Assembly: GCA_902729315.2 (NCBI GenBank)
Contig: LR746275.1
Coordinates: 2,078,501 to 2,142,500 of the forward strand
Length of the DNA: 64,000 bases
Direction of reading: 5' to 3'
From: Spirodela intermedia
Lineage: Eukaryota; Streptophyta; Magnoliopsida; Alismatales; Araceae
The notes under the pieces were generated by a model. That model searched no databases and was not told the origin of the DNA. It was given only the letters and a program-made list of their open reading frames with translations. Below, piece by piece: positions 44,856 to 57,869 of the stretch (its first letter is position 1; each line of letters begins with the position of its first letter). The position numbers were made by a program, and so were the translations under genes.

Positions 44856-45794
44856 TCAGAACAGAGTGTAACCCAGGTCAAACACGTCGGCCGGGGAGAA
44901 GTTGACCGACGGAGGATAGGCCTCTCCGGGCTGTGGCGTTGACTCGTACACGTGGCCTTGGGTGAACGAACAGAAGGCCACTTCGCCCCCCGCGCCACCG
45001 TGCATGGGGATGTCGTCACACGCGTCCGCCTGCCAGAGCGGCTCGTCCACCCACGGCCAGCCGTTTTCTATGATCGCACTTGCACCGGCAGCGGCGACGG
45101 CGCCGCCCCCGCAGCTCATGGAGCCCGCTGGGTACTCGCCGGAGAATGGGGAAGACGAGTCGGTAGCGGCGGGAGACCTGGCCGGCCGGAGACAGCAATC
45201 GGGGATGATGCTGCTCAGATAACCGGAATCGCGGCCGCCGGAGATGAAGAGGTCGCTAACGTCATCGCAGGCGACGCCGCCGCCGGCAGCCACCGCTGGC
45301 TCGAAGAGGGACCTCGAGCAGGTGTGGCAGTCGGGCTGGCAGATGAAGTCAGCAGCCGGGTGGTGGCAGGGAAGCGAAGTGAGCGTCACCGGAGCCACCA
45401 CCGGAGGCGGGGGCGGCGGCGGCGCTGCGAAGGCCCTCTCGGCGTAGAGGAAGTTGGTGCGAGCTTGCGGACCTCTCATTGCGATGGCGGCGCGGTCGTA
45501 GGCGAGGGCGGCTTCATGGGCGGTGTCGAAGGTTCCGAGCCAGTGGCGCTCCTTGGTGGTGGGGTCTCTTATCTCCGCCGCGTATCTTCCCCAAGGCCGC
45601 CGCCTCACGCCGAGGAACCTGCCGGGCTCCGCCGGCTTCCGGCGGCCCCTCTTCTCAGACGAGCCCACCGCCGGCGGGGACGGCGGCGACAGGGAGGCGG
45701 GGGACCAAACCAGGGAGAACCCTGCATGAGATTGTGGGTGGTTCTCATCCGGCTTCATCAGCCTTCCGTAGTCTGCTGCTTTGGAGGACGACAT
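44856..45794 (-). CDS. AP2/ERF transcription factor, FZP/BD1/PUCHI-like
   Basis: A single-exon 312-aa protein. One AP2/ERF domain lies at about residues 58-117: [21 protein letters not shown], then [28 protein letters not shown] and ARTNF. The Ala and Asp at the diagnostic positions of YAAEIRD mark it as ERF rather than DREB, so GCC-box binding is expected. [12 protein letters not shown] and [27 protein letters not shown] are the wording found in grass FRIZZY PANICLE/BRANCHED SILKLESS1 and related PUCHI proteins, which control floral meristem fate; the assignment rests on the domain alone. The rest is proline-, alanine- and glycine-rich, with an acidic C-terminus ([14 protein letters not shown]) that may activate transcription. 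The start at 45794 gives the family-like N-terminus; the longer open frame is CT-repeat 5' leader. The gene is very GC-rich. Confidence 0.92.
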   Translation of the reverse strand: MSSSKAADYGRLMKPDENHPQSHAGFSLVWSPASLSPPSPPAVGSSEKRGRRKPAEPGRFLGVRRRPWGRYAAEIRDPTTKERHWLGTFDTAHEAALAYDRAAIAMRGPQARTNFLYAERAFAAPPPPPPPVVAPVTLTSLPCHHPAADFICQPDCHTCSRSLFEPAVAAGGGVACDDVSDLFISGGRDSGYLSSIIPDCCLRPARSPAATDSSSPFSGEYPAGSMSCGGGAVAAAGASAIIENGWPWVDEPLWQADACDDIPMHGGAGGEVAFCSFTQGHVYESTPQPGEAYPPSVNFSPADVFDLGYTLF

Positions 45795-45798
45795 CGTA

Positions 45799-45799
<1 letters not shown>

Positions 45800-45829
<30 letters not shown>

Positions 45830-45830
45830 A
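45800..45830 (-). repeat. CT microsatellite in the ERF 5' leader (GA on the + strand)
   Basis: A GA run on the + strand (about 45801-45822) reads as CT on the ERF sense strand and lies only about 6 bp upstream of the start codon. Confidence 0.8.
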
Positions 45831-47580
45831 GGCAGAGAGACAGAAAATGAGGAGGTGGAGAGAAGAGGAGAGGAGGAGGTTTGGAGAAGGCGAGAAGAAG
45901 AGGAGGAGCTGCGATTTAATAGAGCGGCAGTGATACACATCCAAACATTCTGCTTCTGTGGTCATATACCAGTTATCGCTTAATAGTATTAAGCATGCTC
46001 ATTTACAAATTTCTTGGTATACACGAAGGAGAGAGAGAGAGAGAGAGAGACCCAGATCCGAGCGAAGGGCGTGTACTAAAATGCACTATGATTTCACTGC
46101 CATGAAACGAATTAAATAGAAAATTTTGGGAGCATAAAGTATAAATGAATAAATCGTGGATATATTCAAGATACCTATAAAATTGACTGAAAAGTCTCAC
46201 AGCGTCGAAGTACCCCCACTACAGAGATATCCTTTTCTCTCCCTCACACTCCCACTTTCTGTATATTATATTCCAGCCCCGACAAGGTCTCTCTCTCTCC
46301 CTCTCTCTCTCTCCCCCCTCAGTCTCATCTGAAGCACGGGACACAGAGCGGTGCGCGTCGGCCCACTCGCGTATTGGGAATGCAAGAACGAGGACAACAT
46401 AGGATTTCGGTGGGCCCGACCGAGACCGATCCCTGTTTGCTAGTCCGCGTATTGTGAAACCCGGGCAGCTTTCCCGAAACCCGGGCAGGGTTTAAAATTC
46501 AGATCTAAGTGCCCTCTAATCCATAATAAATGAACAGATATTTAGCTATTTCTTATAACCATCGTGAAATATGGGAAGAGATCTTATTAACATTTCAACG
46601 TGGGAGTATTCTGACATGAATCTCGAGGTGCGAATGAGTACTTGAAAACATCTAAGTGGGATGAAGTTCGTCGAAAAATTCGTATCAAGTCATGAGGCTT
46701 ATATTTTATTCTTTTGAATATGTGACCACACCGTAGAGGAAATTGACCAGCCATTAATTTTGAGTATTATTAGTAAATCATAGGGACACTAAAGAGTGGT
46801 CTACCGTGTTTGCCTCTTATTTTTCCCATTTTAGTGATATTTTTTCTGTTTCCAACGAGTTCAAGGATAGATTTCGTTGACTTCCTAATGATTTCTTCGA
46901 AGAAGAGTTGGACTACATTGGTTGACTTCCACGAACTCTCATTGTGGCTTTGCCCGCTACGGCTCTCCCCGCTGAGGATAATCGCCCACATTATCTGGAG
47001 ACATTACATCCTCATAATTATCACATTATGATCTTAATGAAATATCCATTCTGGGTAAATATTGAAGACTTACTCGACACAACTCCCCATTCCTGTGCCT
47101 CAAACGCAAACTTGTTGAGCGCGGCCGATGGTTGAGAGGGCATGCATGGGCTGTAGAACCCTAAGAGAAACCTTCATATATGGTAGACATCTGACCAATA
47201 GTTTACTATATGTGGGTAAATTTTAATCTATTTTTCACGTGGGCTAATATAGAATCGAAGGTATAACATCTAAGGGACACTTCCGATATTTGTTTCCCTT
47301 CTTCTTCACGGATGGGGGGGGGGGGTGTAGAAGCGCTGCAAGGGGAGTGAAGACATCGATTCCGAGAGTGCAATTACGTGTGCATGGCCTCTCTTGAACA
47401 CCCCCCATCGTCTTCCCCAGGAATCGAGACCAAGCAGCGTGTTATCGTTCCTTCCGTCGCCAGACCCCATGTGATTCCGCATTTTGCGCAGAATAAACAT
47501 ATGTTAAATTGAAAAGGGCTTGCATTGTCTGCGTCAGGGGTTTTAAAAAGACCCGCTTAGGAAGGTGTCTAGCTCAGGTT
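45831..47580. other. Intergenic, upstream of the ERF gene; no gene seen
   Basis: Includes the ERF promoter region, a GA run (about 46028-46049), a CT run (about 46288-46313) and a poly-G run (about 47313-47324). AGGTAGACCAC-like and other short motifs were not interpretable. No frame has family similarity. Confidence 0.55.
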
Positions 47581-47618
47581 CTTAGAGAGAGAGGGAGGGA
47601 GGGAGGAGAGAGAGAGAG

Positions 47619-47710
<92 letters not shown>

Positions 47711-47746
47711 AGGGAGGAGAGAGAGAGAGAGCGAGGGAGAGAGAGG

Positions 47747-47797
<51 letters not shown>

Positions 47798-47798
47798 G

Positions 47799-47891
<93 letters not shown>
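47581..47891. repeat. Long GA/GGGA microsatellite array (about 310 bp)
   Basis: Almost pure purine: mostly GA dinucleotides, interrupted by AGGGAGGGAGGGAGGAG and GCGAG variants. The block containing GGGAGGGAGGGAGGAGAGAG appears twice (about 47587 and 47704), suggesting an internal duplication of about 117 bp. It produces open frames in several frames on both strands that are not genes. Confidence 0.92.
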
Positions 47892-47895
<4 letters not shown>

Positions 47896-48199
47896 GAAAT
47901 CCCCACAGAATGAAGAAGACATTCTTTTCCATGGGCACTGTCTCGCCATGCGGGGGCAGAAGCCCAGATTCAAGTGACAGTCACATGAGGTACTGTGGTT
48001 CTTGACAGGAAGTTAATAGATGATCCGCTCATTGATCTCATGAACACGACCCCGCCCATCATTAGATTGTTACTACCCGCTTTGATTAACCACCGTTAGA
48101 ACATTCGTAGATCCAATGTACATTATATACTTGGGCAACTTTTCCTCTTCTTTTTTTTACTTGGTTTTTTTTTTTGAGAAGGAAAAACTTGATGTCTTC

Positions 48200-49215
48200 T
48201 GCGCGAAGATCATCCAGGTTTTGATTATCTACCCACCAACAGAACAGGAAACAAGGCATGACATGTATCAATACCACATATCTGGAAAAAAAATGAAAGA
48301 ATTTGAAACTTTTCTATAATAGATGTTCTGCAGGAGGATCGTCTGGGTTCTGGTAATCCATTCTAGATTGATCACCAGGGTCTAGATATCTAGCCACATT
48401 TGGATCTAGAAACAAGGAATTAAAAGGCTGAGGAAGATTACTGTTCACCGGAAAACGAACAAAATTGAGAACCCTCAGGTTATTCAGAATGATCAACCAT
48501 GTGTTGAAAATGATTAGGGGAAAGATTACTTGGTTCTGATGAATTTTTACAGAAAGATAACGAGGATTTGAATATTGGTCTGGAAAAAATCAAACTAGAA
48601 ATGTGTGAGGACCATGTTGCAGGAGGCTAAGTAGGCTTACTGTTCACGGAAAAAAGAAGAAGAAAAGAACAGGAGGGTTCTTGTAATCTTTTCCAGAAAG
48701 ATCATCTAAGTTTTGATACTCATCTTCGACTGAAGACCAACTGGGTTCTGATAACATTTCCGAAAGGTAACATGGGTATAAAATATTCAATTAAATCACC
48801 AATGGAACCAGAAACAAGGAATTTGAAGGGTCAGTTAACTTCTTGTTCATGGGAAAAATGAAGAACAGGAGATGCCTGATAATCTTTTCGGAAATATTAT
48901 GTGAGTTTTGATAATCATTTTTCCAAAAAATATCCCGCGTTTTCATAATCTTTTTCCAAGGATCGCCAGGCTTGAAATTATTAATCCACGTATGGAACAA
49001 GAGACAAGGAATTAGAAGGCTCCGTCAACTTAATATTCGTTGAAAAAAACAAGAAAATGTGGGATCTGATAATCCTTACACAAGGATCACCTGGGTTTTG
49101 CTAGCCATTTTTCCAATAAAAGATCTCCAGGGTGTAAATCCACGAAAAGGACAAGAAACAAGGGATTAAAAGGGTATGTAGGCATACTTTTCCTGGAAAA
49201 AAATGAAGAAAGCTG
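48200..49215. repeat. Degenerate tandem array, about six units of 150-200 bp
   Basis: Units share, in order, a GATCxxCTGGGTTxTGxTAAT block, a CCA-rich middle, GAAACAAGGAATTxxAAGG (near 48408, 48810, 49001 and 49152), and a C/TTACTGTTCACxGGAAAA-like block followed by GAA-rich sequence and TGATAATC. The TAATC boundary recurs near 48687, 48885 and 49072. On the minus strand several units read PFNSLFLxP then PGD and DYQNP(D), but the frame is broken between units. No known element was recognised. Confidence 0.65.
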
Positions 49216-50053
49216 GCCGCTGGCGGTCATAGAGGCCTCAGATGGGCTTGTCATTGGGAACAGCACAGGTGGCTTGCTGTCCTCGATGCTTCGCTGGGCA
49301 CTAAATTGTCTTCTAATCATGAAAGCAAAGCCTAGTGTTATTTTATCTGAATGCCTGTGTGGATTCTCTAATTTAACGGAGTACTATACGAGCAATGAAA
49401 TTTTATATTCCACCCAAGAAAGCTGATGTTCAGTCTCGGAATCTGCGTCTTTTGACTTCGGCACTCAGTTTTCTACAGCTTTGACGAATTCCCTCTGATC
49501 CATTCTCTCTCATGGTGAAAAAAAATCACTTCTTCCCCTCCGTTGGCGTCTTATTGAGCGTGATTCTGTCTATGCCTCAATGCGTTAGTTCAAGCCTCCA
49601 GACGTCAAAATCTCATTATTTGCGCACGTATACTTAATTAATTTAAGTACATAAAGTTAACCCTACCCTATTCTTCAAAGTCACTCAAACGTGTTTTGCA
49701 TGCTAATCATGCCTAGAGAGAGAGAGACCTGAAGGTCTTTCATTAAAGAGCAAATTAAGTTTACCAACTCACCTAGAGATTAACGAACACACCTCAGATT
49801 CAACCCTGTAGACCACTCATGATTGGTGTGATCGCCATCCCATGAGGCATTCTAGCGCAAATAAACAAATCGCGCTTTGAATTAGTCAATCTACAGTGGC
49901 TTCCCCGGATTTGCCAATCTGAAGAAATGAAGACTGTATCGTGCCCTGGATCTCAAAAGGTGTGAGAGAAAGGACTCTTGTGGGTGGTGGGACAGACCTT
50001 AGCTGCACCATGGGGTAGAGAGATAGAGAGTGAGAGGGAGAAGTGAGGGGGGG

Positions 50054-50093
<40 letters not shown>

Positions 50094-51500
50094 CTCCTAA
50101 GCCCAAGGTGGAGCACTGCTGCAAATATATAACAAGATGTCGTGGATTTGGAGTAGGAAGGGCGGCAGCTCGTTGGCGTTCTAGCATCCGAGCTTGGAGC
50201 ATCCGGTCAGAGTAGACTGGTGGTGGAGGGGCTCAAGACCCCAGGCACATACCCTTGTCCACATTTGTAAAGGTCACCCGGGATTTGAGGATGTCGTTGC
50301 CCTACTTTGACTTCGTGTTTAGGAATATAGTAAGGTGCACTCGCCTCCCGAACACCTCTCCCATAGATGCATGCATAGAGGTATAGACATACACGTGTGC
50401 TTGTGGAGGGAGCGAGGGTAAGAGCTATGTGGGTGTGGGTGCCTAGAGAGAGAGAGAGAGAGAGAGAGGGAGGGAGGCAGAGAAAGAGAGAGATGATACA
50501 TGGGCGTGTGTATATAGAAATGTGTCTCGAGAGAAAAAGGAGACGATCTGCTTTGCGTGCATGTGTGAGTTGGATTGTCATTTCATCTTCATTTTTCATT
50601 GATACATGGCTAGATTCATGGATAGATTCGTACATAAATGCGTCTATAGAGAGAAATGGAGGAGGGAGGTGTAACGCGCAAGCGCGTGTTGGATCAATGA
50701 ATCCCGTCTTCATCTTCCCTTGTCGTTGTGATATAATAATGCCCTGAGAAGAAGAAAAGGAGTGTCCTTCGTAGCCGCGAGCAAACAAGGTTTTGTAAGT
50801 ATATGGGAGACAGGATGCCATTTTGACTCTTCTTTTCTCCATCCTACGCTATTATTTTACGTGCGCATGCATACAGCGGGAGATGCATCATATGTGCTTA
50901 TTATAAGCGAGATCACGTGTGAACAACATAGGTTGAACTAGAGAGAGAGAGACAGACAGACAGACGCGGTGCGCCTCCCCAACAGTGGACCGGATCTCAC
51001 ACGGTCGGACTACGACGTCTCTGCTGCGTATAATCGCAGTCGTGGAGGGAGACCCCAAGATACCCACGAGGGGTGGACTATGCAGGAGGAAACCGCGCCC
51101 TAGACCCATCGTGATACTTGAATTTTAGACGTAGATCTTACAACATTAACCGACGAACTCTCACCCGTTGTTCCAGGTGTGACGCCACTCGCCTCCACTC
51201 CGTGACTTCAGATTTTAGATAACATATGAGCGATACTTCTTGAGAGTCTGAATGGAACGAAGGGAGTCGTCTGATATCGTGGGTCTTTCAGATCATTATA
51301 TTATTGATAATTTTGAATAATTTGATGCTTATCTTTGAATTTTAACTGTTAACTAGACCACAGATAACTTTCGCACTTTCGATCAACATCACAGTTTTCT
51401 TATGTAGAGAGAGTGGAATGTACAGCTATGTTGGTCAGAGGGCCCACCACTGTAGTAATTGGGTTGGGCATCCAAAACGTTTTGGATCTCAAACACTCTT
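49216..51500. other. Intergenic, no gene supported
   Basis: Contains GA runs (about 50057-50090 and 50443-50468) and a GACA run (about 50941-50965). A 211-codon minus frame at 50207-50842 and a 73-codon minus frame at 50888-51109 show no recognisable domain. The sequence has the composition of ordinary non-coding DNA. Confidence 0.5.
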
Positions 51501-51960
51501 CATCAAACCTGTCTATCTTCATTCACTTTGCCCAAATTATTTATAAAATGAAAGTATAGTATATTATCTACTGTATGAAGTGCGGACCTTTCAGTTTGTC
51601 ACACCTTCTCATACAATAGTGTAGTCAACTTCATTATGTTCATCATTTTATTTAACTTTGGTCACCTGCAATAAAAATATCTTGTTAGTTGTCATAATGC
51701 ATAATTATTGAAGAATTGTTCTTGATGTTAAAATCTTACATAAGAGACTTAAGTCATATTATTTCACATGCTATTTGTACCCTACATTGCTTCGACATTG
51801 AATTTGGCTACACCACCCTATTTGTCACTTGGCCAAGATAATAATTTTTTTATCTCATAAACGCATAATAATTTACGGTTTCCCATAAGCCTTAAATTTG
51901 AGATATGAAAATGTATAGTCTATTTTTTTTGTGCAAGAGTCTTTTACTAATTATTCTATT

Positions 51961-52009
<49 letters not shown>

Positions 52010-55000
52010 ATATATGTCTCAAGATTAGCAAGGCATCCTTAAATATTGTATTTAAATGCTAATAGCCCGATATATTGGTGAATCCTACCATAGGATGTAT
52101 AATAGGTAAAAAAATTCAATATTAATTGCTCCACATACATCACATTGCACGTATTTAATATTGTATTTATATATAATTAGTACAATAAAATTACTTTCTA
52201 GTTTGATGTGTGAAAAGATTTGTGTATCAACAACCTTAGATCCTTCTTGTAAAAGATAGCATATCTTATATGACATATTTTATCTGAAAAATAATAAAAA
52301 ATATCAAAATCCAAATAAATTTAGGGTCTAGGGTAGTCATTGCATGGATGTACATGGGAAAATTTTGAGTCTAGTAGCACTTACTTCAGTAACTTCTAAA
52401 ACAAGAACATATTCAAGATGCTTACTTTACACACTAGTTTTGGATTCAAAGAATCTAAACATTAGCTTAGAAAATAATTTTTTTACTTTTTTTGCAAGAC
52501 CATTGAATTATCTTAATACATCACTATATATGTGGTATTGAACAAGGGATTTTGACTAGGACAAATTCATTTCTACAATCCAATGGCACATGTTTTTGAA
52601 ATCATGTGTTATATCTATCCTTCTTATCATCTACAAGCCTTCAAATGAGGAATGTGCTAGAACAAAATGTAATGAGATACTCAATCACTTTAAGAGTTGA
52701 GTGATAGATAGGAAATTAGTGGTGAGCTAAAGATATAGAACAAAGTCAAGAAAAGGAGATTACAACTACCCTAGCAAACACCTAACTCATCTCATTAGTA
52801 AAAAAACTAAGTGAAATAGACAAAAAAATGTACAAGGAAGAGAGAAGCAATGCATGATTTGGTACAATCAGTATTGCACCTAGGTCTACTAGCGAAGATA
52901 TATCAGATTTACAAACTTCAAATACATTAATACTTCAAATATTACGCATAAAATGGTGTAGTTATTATGAAAAATGTGCACAAAAGTTTAATGTTTTGGG
53001 TAAGCTTCTCATAACAACCAAAAGAAGGTAATCATTAATTGAATAGTCAATTGCATGAAGTAAAGTGCCTAATTTTCCCACATGAGCTTTGACAATTATT
53101 TTAACATTGTAGATATATAACAAGATATTGAACACATTACTATGAATTATTCTAGTTGATGATTATGTTCACAATCTTCCATATGATTGCTAGAAAAAAG
53201 GTAACTTATGTGACCAAAAGATATAGTGGCGACCATAGTTGAGCAATTGACCTCTGAATTTCTTATAATATTTTCACACTGAAGTTGAAATAGTGGAGAT
53301 AAGATTGTATATAATAATATAATTCAACATTTAGTTAATAGTTCACTTCTAATGATAATATAATTTTAATTTAATTTTTAAAGAAAATTTATGTTTAAAA
53401 TATAAAACAAAAGCTGAAAGGTATTTGACTCATCTTGTGCCCTACATACTAGCTATTTGGTTTTGACTTATACTAAGATCAAGAATGGGGTTGAATTGAT
53501 CTACTCTTTTCTTATTTTTTTCTAGATAACATCTCTCAAAATTTCATTCTTCTTTTAGGGATGGTGGGTACATGAATTTTTAAGTTCACTCACAATACAT
53601 TATATTTTTATAGTGATTCGGCCAATTGTCTACATTCACTTTTTAAGAACATAATCATTCTTAAGTTTCACTACTTGTAATTGTCAAAACCACAATTGTT
53701 GATTGATAGACTCAACTACCTTAAAGATTTACTTAGAATTTATCTTTAGATTCATAACTCTAGAATGTAAAGATATGAATGTAGAAAGAAATTTCAAGAT
53801 GAAATTTCGTGGGGCCTAATCTTGGTAATCAGGGGTCACACTACTATTAATAGAGATAGGTCACACTCTGATAAATAAGAGTTTAGTATCATGTTTATCT
53901 CAAAGAGAATAATAAAGATATCACCATGAGAGGATTTTTCAAATACGAACTCTTGAGGTTGTTTAGGGGTTAAAGATAATCATTCAGCTCTAACTAGTTG
54001 TTGAAAGGTTGTATTTATAGAGAGATCAGATTCAAAATATCTTTTTATTTTCTATCATCTCATAATAATAATATTTCTAAAATTGATTAAAAAAATCAAA
54101 TGGCAGAAAAACCAATATGATATACCATTTATCCATTTAGATATCCTTAAGAAAAATCAATACATGATTCCTTTAAAGCACAATATAAATATCTAAATCA
54201 TATTGATTCAATCAAAAACTAATAAAAATATGATATCGTTAAAATAAAACTTATAATATATATCATGATAAGATGATGATTTAACAATCAAATCTTATTT
54301 AAATCACTTCAAATAAAATATAATCATCAAGTTAACATCTTAAATCATGATTATTAGTGTCTATAATCATGTCTTTGATGATTAAGGATACTTAAAATGA
54401 TTTTATAAATTATTTTCTTTATAATCCAAAATTTTATGTTCAATTGAATAAGTAATTTGAATTTTGATTAAAATGACACCAAAATCACCCAAAATTAATG
54501 ATAAAATTTTATGAGTACAAAATAAACGTAGTAAGCTTCCATACTCATATTTTAATTGTTATTGTATGATTGATTCTAATGTACTTACCATTACTTTCTT
54601 ACTATAATATATTTTGTTAATATTGACACTTTTCACAACAATATACAACATGATAATTTTATACAATATAATCAATCAAATGTATAAACTCAACATTACT
54701 TATCAGAAGTATGTTCGATAAATTTAACAATCTTATATAGAAATATATATAAGCACTTTAATGTTATCTTCATGTCAAGCATATTCAAGATTAACTATAA
54801 TTGATTTTTTTAATTGATCTCATAAATATTTGTCATCATCAAAATATTATTAACTTGATGCTTCGACAATAGTTATATTTTATTCATCAAAATATATCTC
54901 ATGAATTTCATTACAACTTTTTGAGTGCTATTTAAAAATACAGCATTAACTTTTATACTTTTAAGGTGTGTTATTGTCACATAATTTCACAATAATTTTC

Positions 55001-56240
55001 TATGGTCCATGCAATATATCTTCTATGATCTTCTCCAACTAATTCATTAGTGAGATGAGAAAATTCTTATATTGAGAATCAAGAAGTGAGAGAAGAGCAT
55101 AAGATAAAATCAAGTAGTTGGACTTATTCAACTAAATCCCCATTTCACTAGCATACTTAGGATTGATAGGGATACATGATTATGTGCCTACTTGTTGCGA
55201 CAATAGCTTGACAATATGGGAAATCATCTTTGATTTCTTCATCTCCCAACCACCCATAATAGATAGTTAAAACCAAAATAAACACTAAAATGCATAATAT
55301 TTAGTCTAATTTAGATAATGTTATAGACACCTTTTGAAGAATCTTGAAGGTTATCAAGAATGCTATAACTCTACTAGTCACAGCAAGGAGAGAATGACCT
55401 GCTCTTACAATTTTGCTAATTAAAATAAGTTTTAATTTTATAACCAAACACTATGAACATACTCTTATTAATGACTTATAGTGTTAAAATCTAATAATGC
55501 TTTCTACTTTGATGTTAAATTACCAAAATATGACCAAAATAAGGGCAACTAATCATGTAAATTACATATTTACCATCTATAAATAAAATGAGTAAAGCTT
55601 GTCACTATATTTATTTATTTTTTTCTTTCTTTGTAAATAACACAGTTGATTAAAAATGTGAGATCATTGGATTTGTCTCACATATAACCACATCTTTTGA
55701 AAGTGGTATGTAGTAAATAAATACTTGATCATTAAACAAAAGTCAACAAATATTAAATGACAAAACTTAGAGGAAGGTCAAGAGAATTATTATAGGAATG
55801 TTCCTTCCAAGAAGGTATTCATGGTCAGTTAAATTGCAAGCTAGTTGCAAAACAAAGTAATTCAATGTTTACTCAAATTGACATACCAAAAAAAAGTCAA
55901 GACTCAAATTATCGTAAAACGTTGTAAGAATCTTCCATGTATACTAAAAATACTATAATTGGCAAAGAAACTCTGAATGTTTCCTTTGAGCAAAGACTTG
56001 AAAATTCTTTATTGAGGTTATAACCTCAATGAGATAGTTGACATCATAAAATTTAAGATTCAACATACATGTCACCATAAGAATTAGAAAAATTAAAAAA
56101 TGACACTCTAGATCACATTTAGATTAAAATGTTTCCTGAATTTTTTTCTGAATTTATTTAAATTAAAGGCTTTTGAGTATATCTTGTAAAGTTAAGTTTC
56201 CCCTTGTATAATAATTAATACTTGAACATATTATTTTTTT
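51501..56240. other. AT-rich gene-free block
   Basis: About 4.7 kb of strongly AT-rich DNA with no open frame over 70 codons and abrupt compositional contrast to both sides. It contains a compound TA/TG microsatellite (51961-52014). It may be a heavily decayed mobile-element insertion or an old intergenic island; no terminal repeats or polymerase motifs could be recognised. Confidence 0.6.
51961..52014. repeat. Compound TA/TG microsatellite
   Basis: A TA run passes into about 17 TG dinucleotides and back to TATG/TA. Confidence 0.9.
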
Positions 56241-57770
56241 GAATTACATATTCGTGCAAATTAAAAAAGGACAAAAAATATTGCCAAATGCCAGTTTGCA
56301 CCATGGTTTAACCCATAATGCAATTTTATGCCAATTTGCAGTAAGGTTTTGTAGAGTTTTTCTTGGTGGATCTTTAACAAGGTCACCACCTTGCCCCAGC
56401 TTAGAGGGCAAGATGGGAGGGGATGCCACTTATGTCATCATAGAATAGCAACTATGAGGTCCCAACACAAAAACGAATTAAATAGGTACTAGGCTGGGAT
56501 CTAAACGTCAACATTTAATGTCATTTAAATGCATCGTAAAAAATATTACGACAATACTCAATAGAAAGTATGTAAGATGTCATGTGGGTAGATCATAAAT
56601 AGCACATGACCTCTAGGATAGACCCTATCTAAACCTAGGTCAGGCCCAAATATGAAATCAGGGCAAGCTCTGAGCTTCCTTAGCTTATATCTTTGGAGGG
56701 TATTTGCTGACAGATATTATCCTAGTTATACACGATGAGGCAATAGCGAAACTTATGGTTAGCCATTATGTTACACTTTTTTCTGTATTTGCCAATTATT
56801 TTCATCAGACATTATATTTTTCCTACCTACAACGACATGAATTCCTCCTGCTTATCCCAAAATGTTTCCAAGGCCTACCTCATGGGATCCAAGCTGGGAG
56901 AGAGAAAAGTAACAATTATAGTCATCCTGCGTGGGAAAGTAACATCCAAGGGGGAATGCCATGTGGATAATCATTGAATAGTTCATAACTTCCTGGACAC
57001 ATCCTTTCAAAACATGGGGGGGCCAACCCAGCACGACCCACGTTGTCGGCACCCCTACAGATCGACAGAAATCTTGATGCAGGCCACATCAAATGAAATC
57101 TAAGCACACCGGAGAATAAGATGACATAAAGCAGTCCCAATGAAGGGTGAAGAAATGTAGTCAGATTCTCCATTCACATGGTAAACCAGTCCTCAGGATC
57201 CCGACATTTTGATTTAAAAATTTAACCAAGTTTAAAAATAAAAAAGATCAGTCAAGATGGGTGAAGAAAGGAATTTTCTTTCCTGTTTTCTCTGGGCATT
57301 CTCATATAAATAAGCCTCTTAGTAGCAAGCAGTCGCCTCAATTGAAAGAGGGGTGGAGATCAAGAGAGGGATGTACATTTTCCAAGAAGACATGGGGGGG
57401 GAGGCGGGGGTGGACTTCCAGAGGAAAAGAGAAGGATTTCAGCTGGCAAATAACTCTTGGATGTCCCATAATCAAGATCCAGTTATTGGCGTGAAGGTTG
57501 GTATAAAAGGTACGTCTTGCTACATCTTCATGGCGGGAGTAGCTTATTGATGGGAGGACGGTCTATGAATATCTTATGGACATGACGGCTGCAGGACTTA
57601 TCACGGTGGATCGACCTATAGAGGGTGGTACCCAAAAAGGAAAATTGAAGCCAGAAAGCTGGATCTTGAAGGATTTGATGGGTTTTACTCAGAAAGGACT
57701 AGTAATCTCCCCACCATTCGGGTGAGTTGCCGGGAAGTTGCAGGGATTGGACAAAGAGATAGGAAACCAT
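56241..57770. other. Intergenic, probable decayed mobile-element sequence
   Basis: Composition becomes less AT-rich than in the preceding block. Several broken open frames are present on both strands. Because a reverse-transcriptase relic follows directly, this may be upstream remains of the same element, but no specific domain could be read. Confidence 0.35.
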
Positions 57771-57846
57771 CCCATCTTATGAGAAGACGGAACCTACTGA
57801 CTCAGTCGATATATTACAGGATGATGCCATTCGGGTTCAAGACCAA
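57771..57846 (+). pseudogene. Frameshifted Ty3/gypsy reverse-transcriptase fragment
   Basis: Reading + strand, a frame containing EKT is followed, after a shift of frame, by IYYRMMPFGFKT, resembling the EKTAF...YxVMPFGLKNA core of Ty3/gypsy reverse transcriptase. It then runs into an A-run (about 57846-57859). The element is dead: only some 25 codons remain and the frame is broken. It lies antisense to the CCCH gene and ends about 10 bp past its stop codon. Confidence 0.5.
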
Positions 57847-57869
57847 AAAAAAAAAAAAATGTTATTGGA

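Noticed and set aside
44952-45983. 343-codon open frame on the + strand
   Set aside because: It is antisense to the ERF gene, whose AP2 domain is unmistakable; GC-rich coding DNA often leaves the opposite strand open.
47509-47973. Several open frames over 110 codons on both strands
   Set aside because: They consist almost only of Arg-Glu or Ser-Leu dipeptides from the GA repeat.
49087-49320. 77-codon minus frame at the end of the tandem array
   Set aside because: Part resembles repeat-unit translation and the rest has no dependable similarity; considered as a possible enzyme fragment but not supportable.
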